From Blepharisma japonicum (taxonomy: Eukaryota; Ciliophora; Heterotrichea; Heterotrichida; Blepharismidae), in NCBI GenBank assembly GCA_949751835.1, contig CATKHK010000002.1, forward strand, positions 310,001 to 374,000: DNA of 64,000 bases, written 5' to 3'. Shown in pieces: positions 1 to 10,628 of this stretch (positions are counted from its first letter, which is position 1; each line of letters starts with the position of its first letter). The position numbers and the translations under genes are program-made. The notes under the pieces are model-generated. The model was not told the DNA's origin. It did not search any database and saw nothing but the letters and a program-made list of their open reading frames with translations.

Positions 1-2
1 TG

Positions 3-464
3 CTTCACGATCCAGAAATCTTAAACGGTTGGAAAAAGGAAAACTTTGGAATTCAAAGGAAAAGCCAGCCAAAGGCAAAAACAATGCCTGGTTTATTTTC
101 CTCAAGATGTGCGCTAGTAAATAAAAACCTTAACAGGCTTGGTGAAAATAGTGATGATTCTCCAAGTGTTGGAATTGAAAGAATATCGTTTATTGCCCAA
201 AGCAGAGAAAGATTGATTGCTAATGAGCCTCAAATCAAATGTGTACCCTCCTTTTCGACGAAGTTCTTAAAAAACCTACCTAGAATGCATGTGAGGGCAA
301 GCACATTATGCATGCCTCAACCTCAAGAATTAAGCAATACAATTGATGAAGCACCAACTACAGAACTTTCTGGAATAGATATTAAAACTGAAATTGATTC
401 AATTTGCAAACCTCATGAAACTCGCCCAAGAAAACTATCACCTTTTTCTGTTAAAATTAAGTAA
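3..464 (+). CDS. hypothetical protein, 3' part only
   Basis: Frame 3 is open from the window edge, so the gene starts outside the window. The visible part is 153 residues and ends at TAA (462-464). The first Met (base 84) sits inside a frame that is already open and is probably not the start. The protein is basic and Ser/Thr/Pro-rich, with no zinc, membrane or coiled-coil signal. I do not recognise a family. A second overlapping open stretch in another frame (394-585) is more likely chance. Confidence 0.6.
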   Translation, partial: LHDPEILNGWKKENFGIQRKSQPKAKTMPGLFSSRCALVNKNLNRLGENSDDSPSVGIERISFIAQSRERLIANEPQIKCVPSFSTKFLKNLPRMHVRASTLCMPQPQELSNTIDEAPTTELSGIDIKTEIDSICKPHETRPRKLSPFSVKIK

Positions 465-739
465 TAGCACAAAGGGAGTGTCCTTATTTTTTGATAATAG
501 ATTTCTTAGTAAATTAAATCGCCCTTTTATTTTTGTCAACATAATAGAAAACAATATATTTCCTCTGCTAAAATCTCAAAATTAGTAATAAAACTTTGAA
601 AATACCATAATTTTAGTACATAAACCAATAAAATTAATTTCAAATTCACTTATATTTTTATCTAAAAGAACCCACACTCACCTATTTATAAAATACCTGT
701 AGAATTAAAAGAAGCTTGAAAATACTTTGTCTAATAAAT

Positions 740-1435
740 ATGGCATCAATTATATACACCCTTGTCGCATCAGACGATTCCACAACACCCCTTGCAGAAG
801 TCGCAGTTGCGGAAGGAAACTTCCAACTTCTTGCATTGAAGCTGTTAGCCAAAGTCAAGCACAATTCATCAGCTTCATATGCATACGAGAACAAATATAT
901 GTTCCACTATCACAACGAGAATGGCTTCACATTCCTTTGCATGGCTGACGCAGGGTTTTCTAACAGAACTGCCTATTTATTCCTCTTCGACATAAAGGAC
1001 CGATTTTATGAAAAGTTTGGCGACAAAGCTCGTAATGCAATTGGATTTTCCGCAAATAAAGAATTTTCAGAGGTCATGAAGCAAAGAATTAATTATTTCA
1101 ATAGCGACCCATCTGCTGATAAACTGAAAACGGCAAGGCAAAATATTGACAAGACCAAAGATATCATGATAGAAAACATTGATAAAGTTTTGGCAAGAGG
1201 GGAAAAAATTGAATTACTTGTGAGCAAGACTGCATTTATGAGTGAAAGCGCTGTTACGATGAGAAAACAGGTAGGAAATATGTAGGCTGTCAAAGTGAAA
1301 AGGCATATGTGGTGGAAAAATGCGAAACTTACATTGCTAGTTAGTGCTATTGTTATTGTAAGAAATATTCAGATCATTTTATTCTTTGTGATTGTGCTGG
1401 CTTGTGGAGGGTTTGGGTTCTCAAATTGCAAGTAA
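740..1435 (+). CDS. R-SNARE, VAMP7-like longin/synaptobrevin
   Basis: 221 residues after removing two 15-nt introns (1271-1285 and 1358-1372). The start MASIIYTLVA matches the beginning of longin domains (about residues 1-120). A SNARE motif follows, with the zero-layer Arg in DKVLARGEKIELL, then a C-terminal membrane anchor ending GGFGFSNCK. The first intron carries an in-frame TAG, so it must be removed. The second is in frame, and removing it turns a broken anchor into a continuous hydrophobic helix. R-SNAREs of this family drive fusion in the endosomal/lysosomal and secretory pathways by pairing with three Q-SNARE helices. The family is clear; the exact paralogue is not. Confidence 0.93.
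1271..1285 (+). other. 15-nt intron in the VAMP7-like gene
   Basis: gtaggaaatatgtag: GT...AG with A at position 10. Retaining it adds an in-frame TAG before the membrane anchor. Confidence 0.9.
1358..1372 (+). other. 15-nt intron inside the VAMP7-like membrane anchor
   Basis: gtaagaaatattcag: same pattern, A at position 10. It has no stop, so it is visible only because it would put VRNIQ into the hydrophobic anchor. Confidence 0.8.
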
Positions 1436-1602
1436 ATTTATTAATCTAAAGAATATAGGGTTGATATTCTAAATTGGCTATTTTCATGATTTTATATGTG
1501 AAATAGATTGTTAAAATAGCTAATTTATGTATACGAGTTTCTTAATTGCTTGATAAATTCCTATTATATGTGAGCTCATTTACATTTAAATAATGATTTA
1601 GT

Positions 1603-2028
1603 TTAGTCAATAAATGAATTGCAAGGAGGCTCAGCTTTTCTCCATCGCTCATCTAATGATTGCATATCACAGCTGAAAATCGGCTTCATAAGCATTTTAT
1701 TGACTTCGTTATGCATATTGCACATTCAGACAGACAATTTTTCTCGATTTTCCAATTCTGGAGGCTGATTTTTCATCATATATCTGAAGTGGCTAGCACA
1801 AGATTTGCAAGGATATACTCTTGAGAAGGACTGGATAAATTTCTGGTGGATTTTTTTGCATTCTTCGCTGGGATTGTCAGGATAATGGGCAGCCATCGTG
1901 TGTAAGAGAGCCCATCCGCTTTGCCCTACTATGTTTTTGTCAGGTGGACAATCAACTTCTATATCTCCTGAGAAAGTTATGTTTAGAGAAATATGAGTCT
2001 CATTGCAAACATCATCTTGACAATCCAT
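1603..2028 (-). CDS. Erv1/ALR-family FAD sulfhydryl oxidase
   Basis: 141 residues, ending TAA. Family signatures are GWALLHTMAAHYP (FAD-binding helix), the redox pair YPCKSCASHF, and WMCNMHNEVNKMLMKPIFSC, which matches the conserved W-x-C-x2-H-N-x-V-N motif. The Trp in that motif is encoded by TGA, which is good local proof of the code. Erv1 reoxidises Mia40-type carriers in the mitochondrial intermembrane space, or acts elsewhere in the secretory route for Erv2-like members. There is no obvious signal peptide, which favours Erv1. The final helix-bearing Cys (EPPCNSF) is present. Confidence 0.93.
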
Positions 2029-2329
2029 TGTCTAAATTATTTATAATTTATATGGGCATAACAGTCCCTCCATATCGTGAAAGATATTGATTTATTTAAT
2101 ATAGAGACTAATAGGTCTTTGAAGGATATATTAAGGTTTTCATACATTATGCATTAATGTGAACAAAATATATTGCTATTTAGCTGCAACTCTAAATTAA
2201 AATAAGTATATCTTAAAAATTTATAGAACAAAATAAATTCCAGCCCAGATTTTTATTTAAAAATTACAATCTAAGGAGATATATTAATATTATGATTTAT
2301 AGCTCAATTATGCTTTCTTTTCTAAAAAT
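2029..2329. other. intergenic spacer between divergent genes
   Basis: About 300 bases of AT-rich DNA between the divergent Erv1-like and coiled-coil genes. It should hold both promoters. I see no conserved element, RNA gene or open frame. Confidence 0.5.
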
Positions 2330-4282
2330 ATGGAAATCAAACGTACTGCAAACTGGGCTGAGTCAATATCATCAATTCTTCGCAAAACTGAACTTAATTT
2401 ACTACGGCTCCAACGTACCTCTTATCTCCACGACGAATTCACTCGACCTCCATCAACTATGACCCATCTTGACCTTTCCATGGATCAGCGGCAACGTCCG
2501 ACCTTATTTGAACCCGAAGACAATACTTCATTAATCCAGCAAGAATTCGTAGGAGTCCGTCAAGCAATTGAGCGGTTAATTTCTGAAAAAAACAAGCAGC
2601 ATCAAAATGAAATGCGCACCCTCAGCTCCAGACTTGCAGATATTGAAGATAAGCAAATGGCTTTTGAAGACATCAAAGACGAACTTCAAAACGCCTTTTA
2701 CTCAATCGGAAGGAAATCTTTTGGTGACACCAGAAAAATTGACGAGAATGCCAAAAATTATGTGACTAAAGAAGACTTAAAAATACTGGAAGAATCATTT
2801 CAAAATATTCGGCAATCTCAGATTAATCAATTGGAAATGCAAATTAGAGATTTAAGGAAAGAAAACTCAGGAATCAAAGACCTGATTTATGAGATCGTGG
2901 ACGAAAAAATGAAAGAAACTGCAAAAAAATCAATTTCGCCTTATGAATTAAAAGCCATTAAAGAAGAAATCCAAACCGAAACTAATTTTAAAATAAAAGA
3001 AGTGGAAAGAAAGTTGTGTAATGATATTGAAGAAATATCAAGACAATACTCGCAAAGCAATGAGGACTATAGCAAATCATTAAAAGATTTAGCGAATAGT
3101 GTGATGCAAAAATATGATTTATTGACGAAAATGCTAGATGACTCTAAACAGAATTTAGGGAAGGCTCAAAACTCGATGCATTTAGAAATTTCACAAATAA
3201 AGAGCCAGATGAATTTATTTCAGATAGAGTTTAATACAATTGATGAACTTAAACAAAATATAGGAAATGTTCATAGCTATGCATCGGAAGAGCTGGGAAA
3301 GGTAAAAAAAGAATTAAAATTGTTAGAAAATTCAGTTGATACACAGGATATTGAAATCGAAATAGAAGGAATAAAAAAACGGCTAGAGCATATGCCAACT
3401 CAATCCGCTCAGCAGGATTTATCTATTTTTGTTACAAGAGAAGAGTTTAACCAGCTAGGCAACATCAGACGAGATTTAAAGCAGTTAGAAACAATAATAA
3501 ATAATCGTGATTATGACAAAGATCTCGAAGCACTCAGAAAACAAATATCAAATATTCCTCCACCCCAGGATTTATCAAATTTTGTGACTAAAAACTATTT
3601 AAATGAGCAGCTAAACGATGTTCAACAAAATCATGAGGTTTCTAACCAATTTTTAGCTCTTCAGCTCAAATCAAAAGAGCAAAGCGAAGTTTCAGCAAAA
3701 TTGGCTAATAAAATTGATGATTTAGAGCATCGACTGATCCAGCTAGAAGAAAATCAATCTTCTTCAGAAATCAGCCTGGATCTAGGAAGACAAGAAGATA
3801 TTGTAGTGAAAAAACAAGAAAAACCAATTTTAGAAGCTTTAAAACCAGAAGAAAGCAAAGAATATAGCGGATTAGCAACTTTTGGAAAACCTGAAGAAAA
3901 TAAAGAACCTGAGCTTGTTGCCATTTCGTTTAATAATTTAGGCGAAAGTGATGATGATAGTCAAGGATTTGTGTCACCAATGATATCCCCTATGAATCAA
4001 GTTGTTACAGGTCCTATTGGCTCTGCAAAGCCTGCTAAAAAATTCCAATTTTCTGAGCCTCCAATAATACAAGAAGAGTCACATGAAGAAGAAAGCTCTT
4101 CGCCTCATCCAAAATTAAGCGAGCCAAGAAAGGATCTTGATGAGTATATTAATGCATTATCACATGAACTGATTCGAACGGAGCTTGAAGATAGTTTACT
4201 AGTTATAAAAGCAGTCATGGATAGGCAACCAAAGCCAAAAGTTGGCCAAAAACATGAAAAGCTGCTACCAAAGAGAAAGTAA
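2330..4282 (+). CDS. long coiled-coil protein
   Basis: 650 residues, ATG to TAA, with no TGA or intron needed. Residues about 70-470 are nearly all heptad-like and rich in E/K/Q/L, with few helix breakers. The 470-620 region is acidic and Pro/Ser-rich, followed by a short helical C-terminus. An internal repeat of about 30 residues is visible: IKKRLEHMP...QDLSIFVTREEF and LRKQISNIP...QDLSNFVTKNYL. A weaker third copy, NYVTKEDLKIL, lies nearer the N-terminus. I do not recognise the family. A cytoskeletal or basal-body role is possible, but only by analogy. Confidence 0.85.
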   Translation: MEIKRTANWAESISSILRKTELNLLRLQRTSYLHDEFTRPPSTMTHLDLSMDQRQRPTLFEPEDNTSLIQQEFVGVRQAIERLISEKNKQHQNEMRTLSSRLADIEDKQMAFEDIKDELQNAFYSIGRKSFGDTRKIDENAKNYVTKEDLKILEESFQNIRQSQINQLEMQIRDLRKENSGIKDLIYEIVDEKMKETAKKSISPYELKAIKEEIQTETNFKIKEVERKLCNDIEEISRQYSQSNEDYSKSLKDLANSVMQKYDLLTKMLDDSKQNLGKAQNSMHLEISQIKSQMNLFQIEFNTIDELKQNIGNVHSYASEELGKVKKELKLLENSVDTQDIEIEIEGIKKRLEHMPTQSAQQDLSIFVTREEFNQLGNIRRDLKQLETIINNRDYDKDLEALRKQISNIPPPQDLSNFVTKNYLNEQLNDVQQNHEVSNQFLALQLKSKEQSEVSAKLANKIDDLEHRLIQLEENQSSSEISLDLGRQEDIVVKKQEKPILEALKPEESKEYSGLATFGKPEENKEPELVAISFNNLGESDDDSQGFVSPMISPMNQVVTGPIGSAKPAKKFQFSEPPIIQEESHEEESSSPHPKLSEPRKDLDEYINALSHELIRTELEDSLLVIKAVMDRQPKPKVGQKHEKLLPKRK

Positions 4283-4663
4283 ATTGTTTATTTTAATTAC
4301 ATAGAATATAAGCATGATCTCCTTTTTTATGTAAATTATTTTTTAAAAAATGTTATATAGAATGAAATGCTCATAAAAATCATCTACTTTCTTTAGGAAT
4401 TGCATAACTGAAGCTGCATATTGAGAGAATAAATCCTAGGAATGTAAGAAAAAATAAGAAATAATATATGCTTTTAAAGATAATGAGCAAAATTTTTTTG
4501 ATATCTTAATTATACACATTATCAACTGATATTAAAATAACAATCTTTATTAGCTAGTTTCTACACAAAAAGTTCTATATTTTCTAAACTCTAACATTTT
4601 TGGTTAATTTAAAAAAGATTTTATTTTGATAAAGAAAATAGTTAAAGAGCCAGAGAGATAAAT
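4283..4663. other. intergenic spacer
   Basis: AT-rich spacer of 381 bases between two genes on the same strand. No RNA gene, repeat or convincing open frame was seen. Confidence 0.45.
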
Positions 4664-5681
4664 ATGTCAGAAATAGGTGAGAGACAAGACGACACCAAAA
4701 ACCAAAAAATATGTTTATATATTATATTTGGACTTTACTTTTTACTCTTGCTTATTTGTTTATCAAAAATGTTGAAGGCTTTTCTTCTATACCGATTTTG
4801 GGGGCTGATTAGAGCTAAGATCTCATATTGTATTATTACCGCTGTCTTAATCCGTAAATTCTTATATAGTTCGCATCATGTGGGCTGCGGATATATTTTT
4901 CAATTACTCTGACTTTACTTATGACATGCTTGATGTTCTTCCTTGCTCCACTTTTACACTCCTAGGAACGACTTTTGCCCTATTTTGGATAGAGATGTAC
5001 ATCAATACCAGTGTGCAGCTTTCAGATGCCCAAAAGCGAGCTTACAACTTGACTGCCTTCTCAGGCTTTATTTTTATCAATTTTTTGAACTATAGTTCTC
5101 ACATTTTTATAGTCGTGATGTCTTATGAGGATAAAAGTTTTCTCATTTTTGGCAGAGTCTGGCAAAACTTGGTAATTGTCAATGTATCCTTTTTTATTTT
5201 TACAACAATTTGTTTGGCTATTGCTGGCAAACTTTTGTCAACCCATGTAAAAGATATATTCAATGGGCCTACTGGTGAGTTTGTATCAAAAAGGATTACA
5301 TATGTCTCAATATTCTGTGGGATGTGCTTTATACTGAAATCAATCCTGCCTTTGCTGCTATTTTCAGTTAGCTATTCAACAGGAAAATACCAAGAAGTTG
5401 ATGATGTTTTTATACTCTGTTATTATGGAGTTATTGAAATTATTCCTATCTCATTAGCGCTGATACTAATACAAGTGACTAAGCCAAGTTGTGAAGAAGA
5501 TGAAGATGACTCTTTGCCTGAAGGTCTATTGCCTAACTATGATAATTCTCTTTCTCCTAGCTCTACATGCTCTTCAACTCAGCTTCTCCTTAAAAAGAGA
5601 CTTTTAAGTGTCGGCGACGACTCCATCTGCCATGCTTTCTCAGAAAGACTTACTGCAACATTTTCATCTTATTACCCATAG
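4664..5681 (+). CDS. THH1/TOM1/TOM3-like seven-helix membrane protein
   Basis: 333 residues once the 16-nt intron at 4854-4869 is removed; without that the frame breaks after the second helix. Seven hydrophobic segments are visible, followed by an acidic Ser-rich cytosolic tail from about residue 270. The segment LDVLPCSTFTLLGTTFALFW then IEMYI resembles the THH1/TOM1/TOM3 core, where plant members read LDLPGLLFF..LFWAEIYHQA. In plants these proteins sit in the tonoplast and bind Arl8; a related protein fold occurs in GPR137. The assignment rests on that segment and the topology, so it is moderate. Confidence 0.75.
4854..4869 (+). other. 16-nt intron in the THH1-like gene
   Basis: gtaaattcttatatag: the only 16-nt intron found. 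The A lies six bases from the 3' end, as in the 15-nt introns. Removal joins ATC C to TT CGC and restores the frame. Confidence 0.9.
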
Positions 5682-5780
5682 CTTCTTCAAGGTAATAGTA
5701 AAACTTTTAATTCATATATAATTGTACTATTAATAGATTTAAATTAAGTGCTCAATTAGGAGAATAAAAATAATTGAACA

Positions 5781-7760
5781 TTATTTCATAGCCAAATATT
5801 TCCTTTCTACAGCTTCTATCATGTCATCATCTGAAGACTCGCTTCCGCTCTCATAGTTTATCTTAGGCACACATATAGTTTTGTCAGAAGATTCTACATT
5901 GAGAAGGCTTGGCTTAAGGATATTTGAAACATTCAATACTTTGTTAACGCTTGGAGACTCTTTTGGCTTTATTTCAGTTTGTGTTTTGCTGGAAGGAGAA
6001 AAAGTGAGTTTGGTTTGGCAGGTGCTAGATATTTGTACAGTGCTAGAAGCTGGGTTTGTTTTGGTGAGTGGAGAAAACATTAGTTTTGATTTGACTGGGA
6101 TTGGGGATTCATCAGGAGATTCTTGGAATTCAGATGAGCTGTTATAGTGGACCATTTCGTGATGATTTTCATTAGAGTCATGCAGCCTGTCCTCTGAGCC
6201 TGATGTGAGAAGCTTTGGATATTTCTTTTTATTACTATATTGTCGTGCACTTGTAGCTTGCTGATGAGGGGGTTTTCCTTCTTTTAGTCTTTTTGAAGCC
6301 ATTTTTGATGCAAAATTGGGGCTTTCTTCACAGTGGTGAGGCTCTTCTGGGGGGTTATTGGCAACTATACTAGTATTGGTGCCTGAGGATGCACTTGTTC
6401 GTGAATCTGCTACAAAATTTAGAATATTTGGATATGAGTTTTTGCTAGGGTTTTGAGATTTAAAAACTTGTTCTTGCAGCTCATGGATTTGAGCTTGCAG
6501 CTGGGCTAGCATTTTACTTTGTTCATTTATTATCCTTTCTGAGTCTGGGGAATATTTTCTATAACTGTCTGAAGATCGGTTTCTAGCTGAGCTTGATCTA
6601 ATTGTCATAAATGAAGATCCTTGGTTTCTTAATTGTGACGGAGGCCTAGGGGGACAAGCTATAGGCTTAGGTGACTTTCCATATAGAACTGAATTCTTTA
6701 TTGTGCTTTTTCTTATACTAGCTAATGAAATTTCAAGAGAGCTCACTGATTGATCTTCTCTTAAAAATGTCACAAAGCATGGAGAAAAATACTCCCCTTC
6801 TTCCATAGGCAATTCTGCTACAAATGACGTTGTTTTTCAGCTTGAAATTCCTTGGCACGAGACTTCATAATACTTTGGTTTCCCATTAAAATGCAAAAAT
6901 AATATTGTCATATCTTCAGGACTTGGCGATATTTTTTCCCTAATATTTTTGGATTCAATAAATTGGACACAAGCAGCCCAAACCAGTGGGTGGACAATTG
7001 AAGACTGCTTGCTATTTTTTGACTCAGGAACCCCCGAAACTCATACCCCTACTAAAGGATATTTGTATGCTAATGGGTCAGTTATTAAGAGCGGCAATGC
7101 TCTTCCTGACTGGTCTAAAGTCAAAAATCCATATTGATATCTTTCAAGCGAATTTTTGGTCAGTTTAATGCTAAGTGGTGTCGAAACTAGTTTAAGTGGT
7201 GCAATTGGAGTAAACTGAAGGGTGACTGCAGGAAACAGCAGCTCACACTTCAAAAGCAGCCTTTGCCCTTTTTCATCTGCTGAAAAGGCAGCACAGACTC
7301 GTAGTATATCTAAAGGTTCTATGAGTTTTTCCCTATTTATTCTTCTGTCTATACTATTCATCATATTTTCAATAATTTTTTCTTCTATATGCAAGTGTTC
7401 TGCATTTAGTTCATGCTGATAAATCAATGGAATTAAATAGTCAGCTATGGGTGTTGGCTCTCCTCGTGATAACCAGCTGACTTCTTGTGTTTTTAAGCTC
7501 AAGTAGTGTGAAGGAGAGTATTTAAAGGCCGTCATTACTCCTGAGACGTGCGATTCTGGATTATTCGAAAAGTCTCAGAGAGACCGCAATACATCATTCG
7601 TGATTTTGAATTGAGGAAGAATCGAATTCATTCGCAAAACAAAACGTTTCCCTTGAGGCTGCCTTGGCCAGAGGTCGGACACTACTGCATTGAGATTAAT
7701 TTCGCGGGAAAAGGGGGTAAATTCTTCTTGGTATTCTGAAATTCCTTCTATGTAACTCAT
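5781..7760 (-). CDS. STIL: STIL/Ana2/SAS-5 centriole duplication protein
   Basis: One 659-residue frame, ATG (7760) to TAA, crossing three TGA codons read as Trp. Residues about 150-330 match the STIL N-terminal region. YQYGFLTLDQSGRALPLL then ITDPLAYKYPLVGVW aligns with vertebrate YKYGYLTMDQ...SDPKAYSLPLVGIW, the Trp being TGA here. A downstream block, ILFLHFNGKPKYYEV, also fits. A Pro/Arg stretch CPPRPPSQLR (about 367-376) lies where STIL carries its CPAP/SAS-4-binding motif. A short coiled coil, QSKMLAQLQAQIHELQEQV (about 414-432), resembles the STIL oligomerisation helix LKMLQAQIQRLLE. The acidic Ser-rich tail is not assigned and I could not find a clear STAN motif. STIL recruits SAS-6 under Plk4 to build the centriole cartwheel. 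Confidence 0.9.
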
Positions 7761-8213
7761 TTTTTAAAATTATTTAGGCAGATAAAGAGCCAAGCATGAC
7801 CGCGGGCGAGATTATTTTTTCAATTTTGTGGGGAAATAAGAGAGGATAATATTAGTTGTAGAAAATATGAGGATAGGCTGTATGAGAAAGAATAGTTATT
7901 AAATTATTATATGGTTTAGGTTAAAATTTCAAATAATAACGTCTGAGTTCTTTCATAAATATTTTTTTAAAACAAAGTCAATGCTTGACCAGCTAGATTA
8001 ATTAATTAAAATTTATTAAAGTCCTTGCCAATCAATATTTAGCTATGTGTTCTCATTTTGCTATCCTAATAAATTCAATTATAATGATCATTATGCTTTT
8101 ATATCTAATCAAATTATGTAATTTAATAGTGACAGCATAAGTAGTCACAATTCTATGCCACAATAGACCATATATTTATTTTGCTACTTTATAATTCAAT
8201 AGCTCAGTTAAAC
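7761..8213. other. divergent promoter region
   Basis: About 450 AT-rich bases between the divergent STIL-like gene and the next coiled-coil gene. One short GC-rich patch near 7790-7812 contains CCGCGG. Nothing else was recognised. Confidence 0.45.
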
Positions 8214-9062
8214 ATGGATCTTCAAACAGATGAAAAACAAAATTCAAGTCAAATATTTGATAAATCAAAACAAGTTTCAGTTGAAATGCTCATGGACAAA
8301 AACGATGAGGAGCTTCAAGTCGCCCTTGAAGAATTAAGAAAAAAAGATCTCCAATACTCAGGAGTTCTACTTCAATCATTACTACCATCTCAAGGAAGAT
8401 GTCCTGTCTGTACTTTAAAAGTACCTTGCAAACACTACTCATCCATCGACCAAATTCCAAAGCAAAAACCAATACATGCAAAAAGATCTGTATCTCCTAT
8501 ATTAAATTTATCTTGTAATCTGGAAACACCTGAATCTTCTAGCTTATCTGTATATTCAGCATCTTCAGGACAGAAATCATTGCAAATGCGCTTTAGGACT
8601 TCTGATGGAACGGTATATCAAGATATATTAAACCATCCTCAAAGACGAAAATCACTTGAAGAATACAAAAAACTCAAACAGATAGAAAAAATTGAAATAT
8701 ATAGGGAAAATAAACTAAGAAAAGAAATTGAAAAGATTGAGGAATTGAAAAGACAGCAAGCTGAAGAAAAGGAAAAGCTAAGAGAAGCTGAAGAGAAAAG
8801 AAAGAAGCATGCAGAAATACAAAAAGCTAAGATAAGGGCATATAGAGGAGGAGAGATGGATAAAAAGAAATCTATCGAAGGAGAAACTGAAGTAAAGATA
8901 AAAAACAGATCAGTTGACGAGCCTAAACGAAGGCCAAACAACATTAAACTGTTTAGACTTCAAGAGCTTAGACGTAAAAAGAAAAATTTGGATTATATTA
9001 TTGATATACAAATTGAAAATTTAGAAAAAGAAAAGAGGCAAAGAATCAACAAAGAAAAATAA
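8214..9062 (+). CDS. coiled-coil protein with CPVC/CKH motif
   Basis: 282 residues, ATG (8214) to TAA. A small possible metal-binding motif lies near residues 65-80: GRCPVCTLKVPCKHY. The C-terminal half (from about 145) is a highly charged single helix rich in E/K/R. I do not recognise the family. The Cys/His motif is too short to be a known zinc finger, and the charged helix is typical of cytoskeleton-associated proteins. Confidence 0.8.
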   Translation: MDLQTDEKQNSSQIFDKSKQVSVEMLMDKNDEELQVALEELRKKDLQYSGVLLQSLLPSQGRCPVCTLKVPCKHYSSIDQIPKQKPIHAKRSVSPILNLSCNLETPESSSLSVYSASSGQKSLQMRFRTSDGTVYQDILNHPQRRKSLEEYKKLKQIEKIEIYRENKLRKEIEKIEELKRQQAEEKEKLREAEEKRKKHAEIQKAKIRAYRGGEMDKKKSIEGETEVKIKNRSVDEPKRRPNNIKLFRLQELRRKKKNLDYIIDIQIENLEKEKRQRINKEK

Positions 9063-9169
9063 AATTATTATATCTGTATTTAACTTGAATAAATAAATCG
9101 CGAATCATATTTTAATAGCCTTTTTGTAGTGAAAAATTAAAGTCGATTAAGTTAAATAAATTATTGGAT

Positions 9170-10600
9170 CTAGGAATTTAATAAAGCCTCAGCATCGGCT
9201 TCTTTAGATTTCATATAGCATCGAACAAGCACTGGAAACATCAAAATTTTCAGCACAAAATCGAAAAAGCCCATAACAAAAGAAAACCGCTTCGCATTAA
9301 TCGCAGGATCACTGTGCATCTCAAACACAAGAAACTCCGAATCACATGCTATTCATAAAATATCAAATAAAATCATAATAGCAAGCAATATTAGCCCTAA
9401 TCGATACCTTTTAGTATCCCATCCTTTCACCAGTCCCATAAATGCCCAACAGGCCCAAGTCACATTTCCAAAATCTGGCTTATCAAACGATGTACAAATT
9501 CCTAGAAGTGCCACCATAAGTATCCCTACCGTTAAAATCATATCCCAATTTCCAACTTCCTAACTATTTTTTACCTTAAAATGTTGGTCTGTAAACGCAT
9601 GAACTTCATGGACAATTTTGCTTTCAAGGCGATCGACCCAGCTTTCTTTATGAAACATCCCAAGGGGATTTGTGCCAAGTTTTCTTAGCTCAGATTCAAC
9701 TCTGTCTTTTTCAGCGACATCTTGCACAATATCGTTGTCCATTCCTGAAATAATTCCTTCAAGATACTCTGTTTGTCGGTGGATTCATTGGATTGCAAGC
9801 ATTATTCTTGCATTTGAGACTCTTCCAGTCAATTGATACCATCCTTCATGTTTAGCTTGGTCTCTGAAATCTTGTAAAGGAATAGAGCAAGTTCCTAATA
9901 AGTCATCTTTTGAGACTGTTCCTTTATTGAAAACTTGGACTAGGAGCTCGCCAGTTCCCATCGTTATTTTAAAGCTAAAGGTTTCATCCCAATTAGGATT
10001 TTTATCAGATGGTATAGGTTTTGTTGCAATTTGTTGTCTCTCACATATAAGATTTACGTAAGCGGTTGGTCTTCCAGTTACCACATTTAAATTTTGAGCT
10101 TCAATGACTCTCACAGTAAAAGTGCTTCCTTCCATAATTCCATAAGTATTCATCCTTTCAACTTTTTTCGCTTCTTCTAACTGCTCTCTTAATGTAGCTA
10201 ATTCTTTATTTTTCGCTGCAATAGTTTGGTTATATCTTGCAATGGCTTCTGAAAGGCCGTTGACTTGCTCAAGATACCCATTTATAAATTCATCAATACT
10301 AACTCCTCCATCCTTGTTTACATCCATTGATTCAAAAATAGTTTTCACGTAATTTTCGTCAACTTCGTCATTGATTCCTCTTAAAAAATTCAATATTTCC
10401 TCAATTGAAATAGCTCCACTTTGATCTGCGTCAATTTCTTTGAAAGCTCTACGAAGTTCAAGCTGTCGTTCGTGAGAAATTCTGGGATCTAAAGCAAATC
10501 TAGTGTTTACTTGAAAAGGAGAAGCTTTAATCTTTTGTTCTACAGATGCTAGCGCCCATTTCGCAAGATTTAGAGGATTCTTAGCTACCTCTTGTTCCAT
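9170..10600 (-). CDS. EF-hand / C2 / multi-pass membrane protein
   Basis: A single 471-residue gene. Under the standard code it looks like two or three, because of two TGA (Trp) codons and a 15-nt intron at 9560-9574. Two canonical EF-hands lie at about 57-68 (DADQSGAISIEE) and 93-104 (DVNKDGGVSIDE), followed by a short coiled coil at 120-150. A C2 domain (about 158-270) contains NPNWDETFSFKI and LLVQVFNKG. The C-terminus has four hydrophobic segments (about 349-460). The plan suggests a Ca2+-responsive protein anchored in a membrane, with soluble Ca2+-binding domains facing the cytosol. I know no named family with exactly this order. The stop is TAG, and the gene starts 28 nt after the Mic60 stop. 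Confidence 0.85.
9560..9574 (-). other. 15-nt intron in the EF-hand/C2 gene
   Basis: On the minus strand: gtaaaaaatagttag, A at position 10. Its own TAG would stop translation just before the membrane segments. Confidence 0.9.
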
Positions 10601-10628
10601 TTATAAGGAAAAGAATATTTTAAATAAT

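Noticed and set aside
394-585. Open stretch overlapping the end of the first partial gene
   Set aside because: It overlaps the better frame by about 70 bases, has no homology I recognise and is AT-driven; probably chance.
6812-7760. Apparent separate short genes in the STIL region
   Set aside because: They are in one frame and divided only by TGA, which is Trp here.
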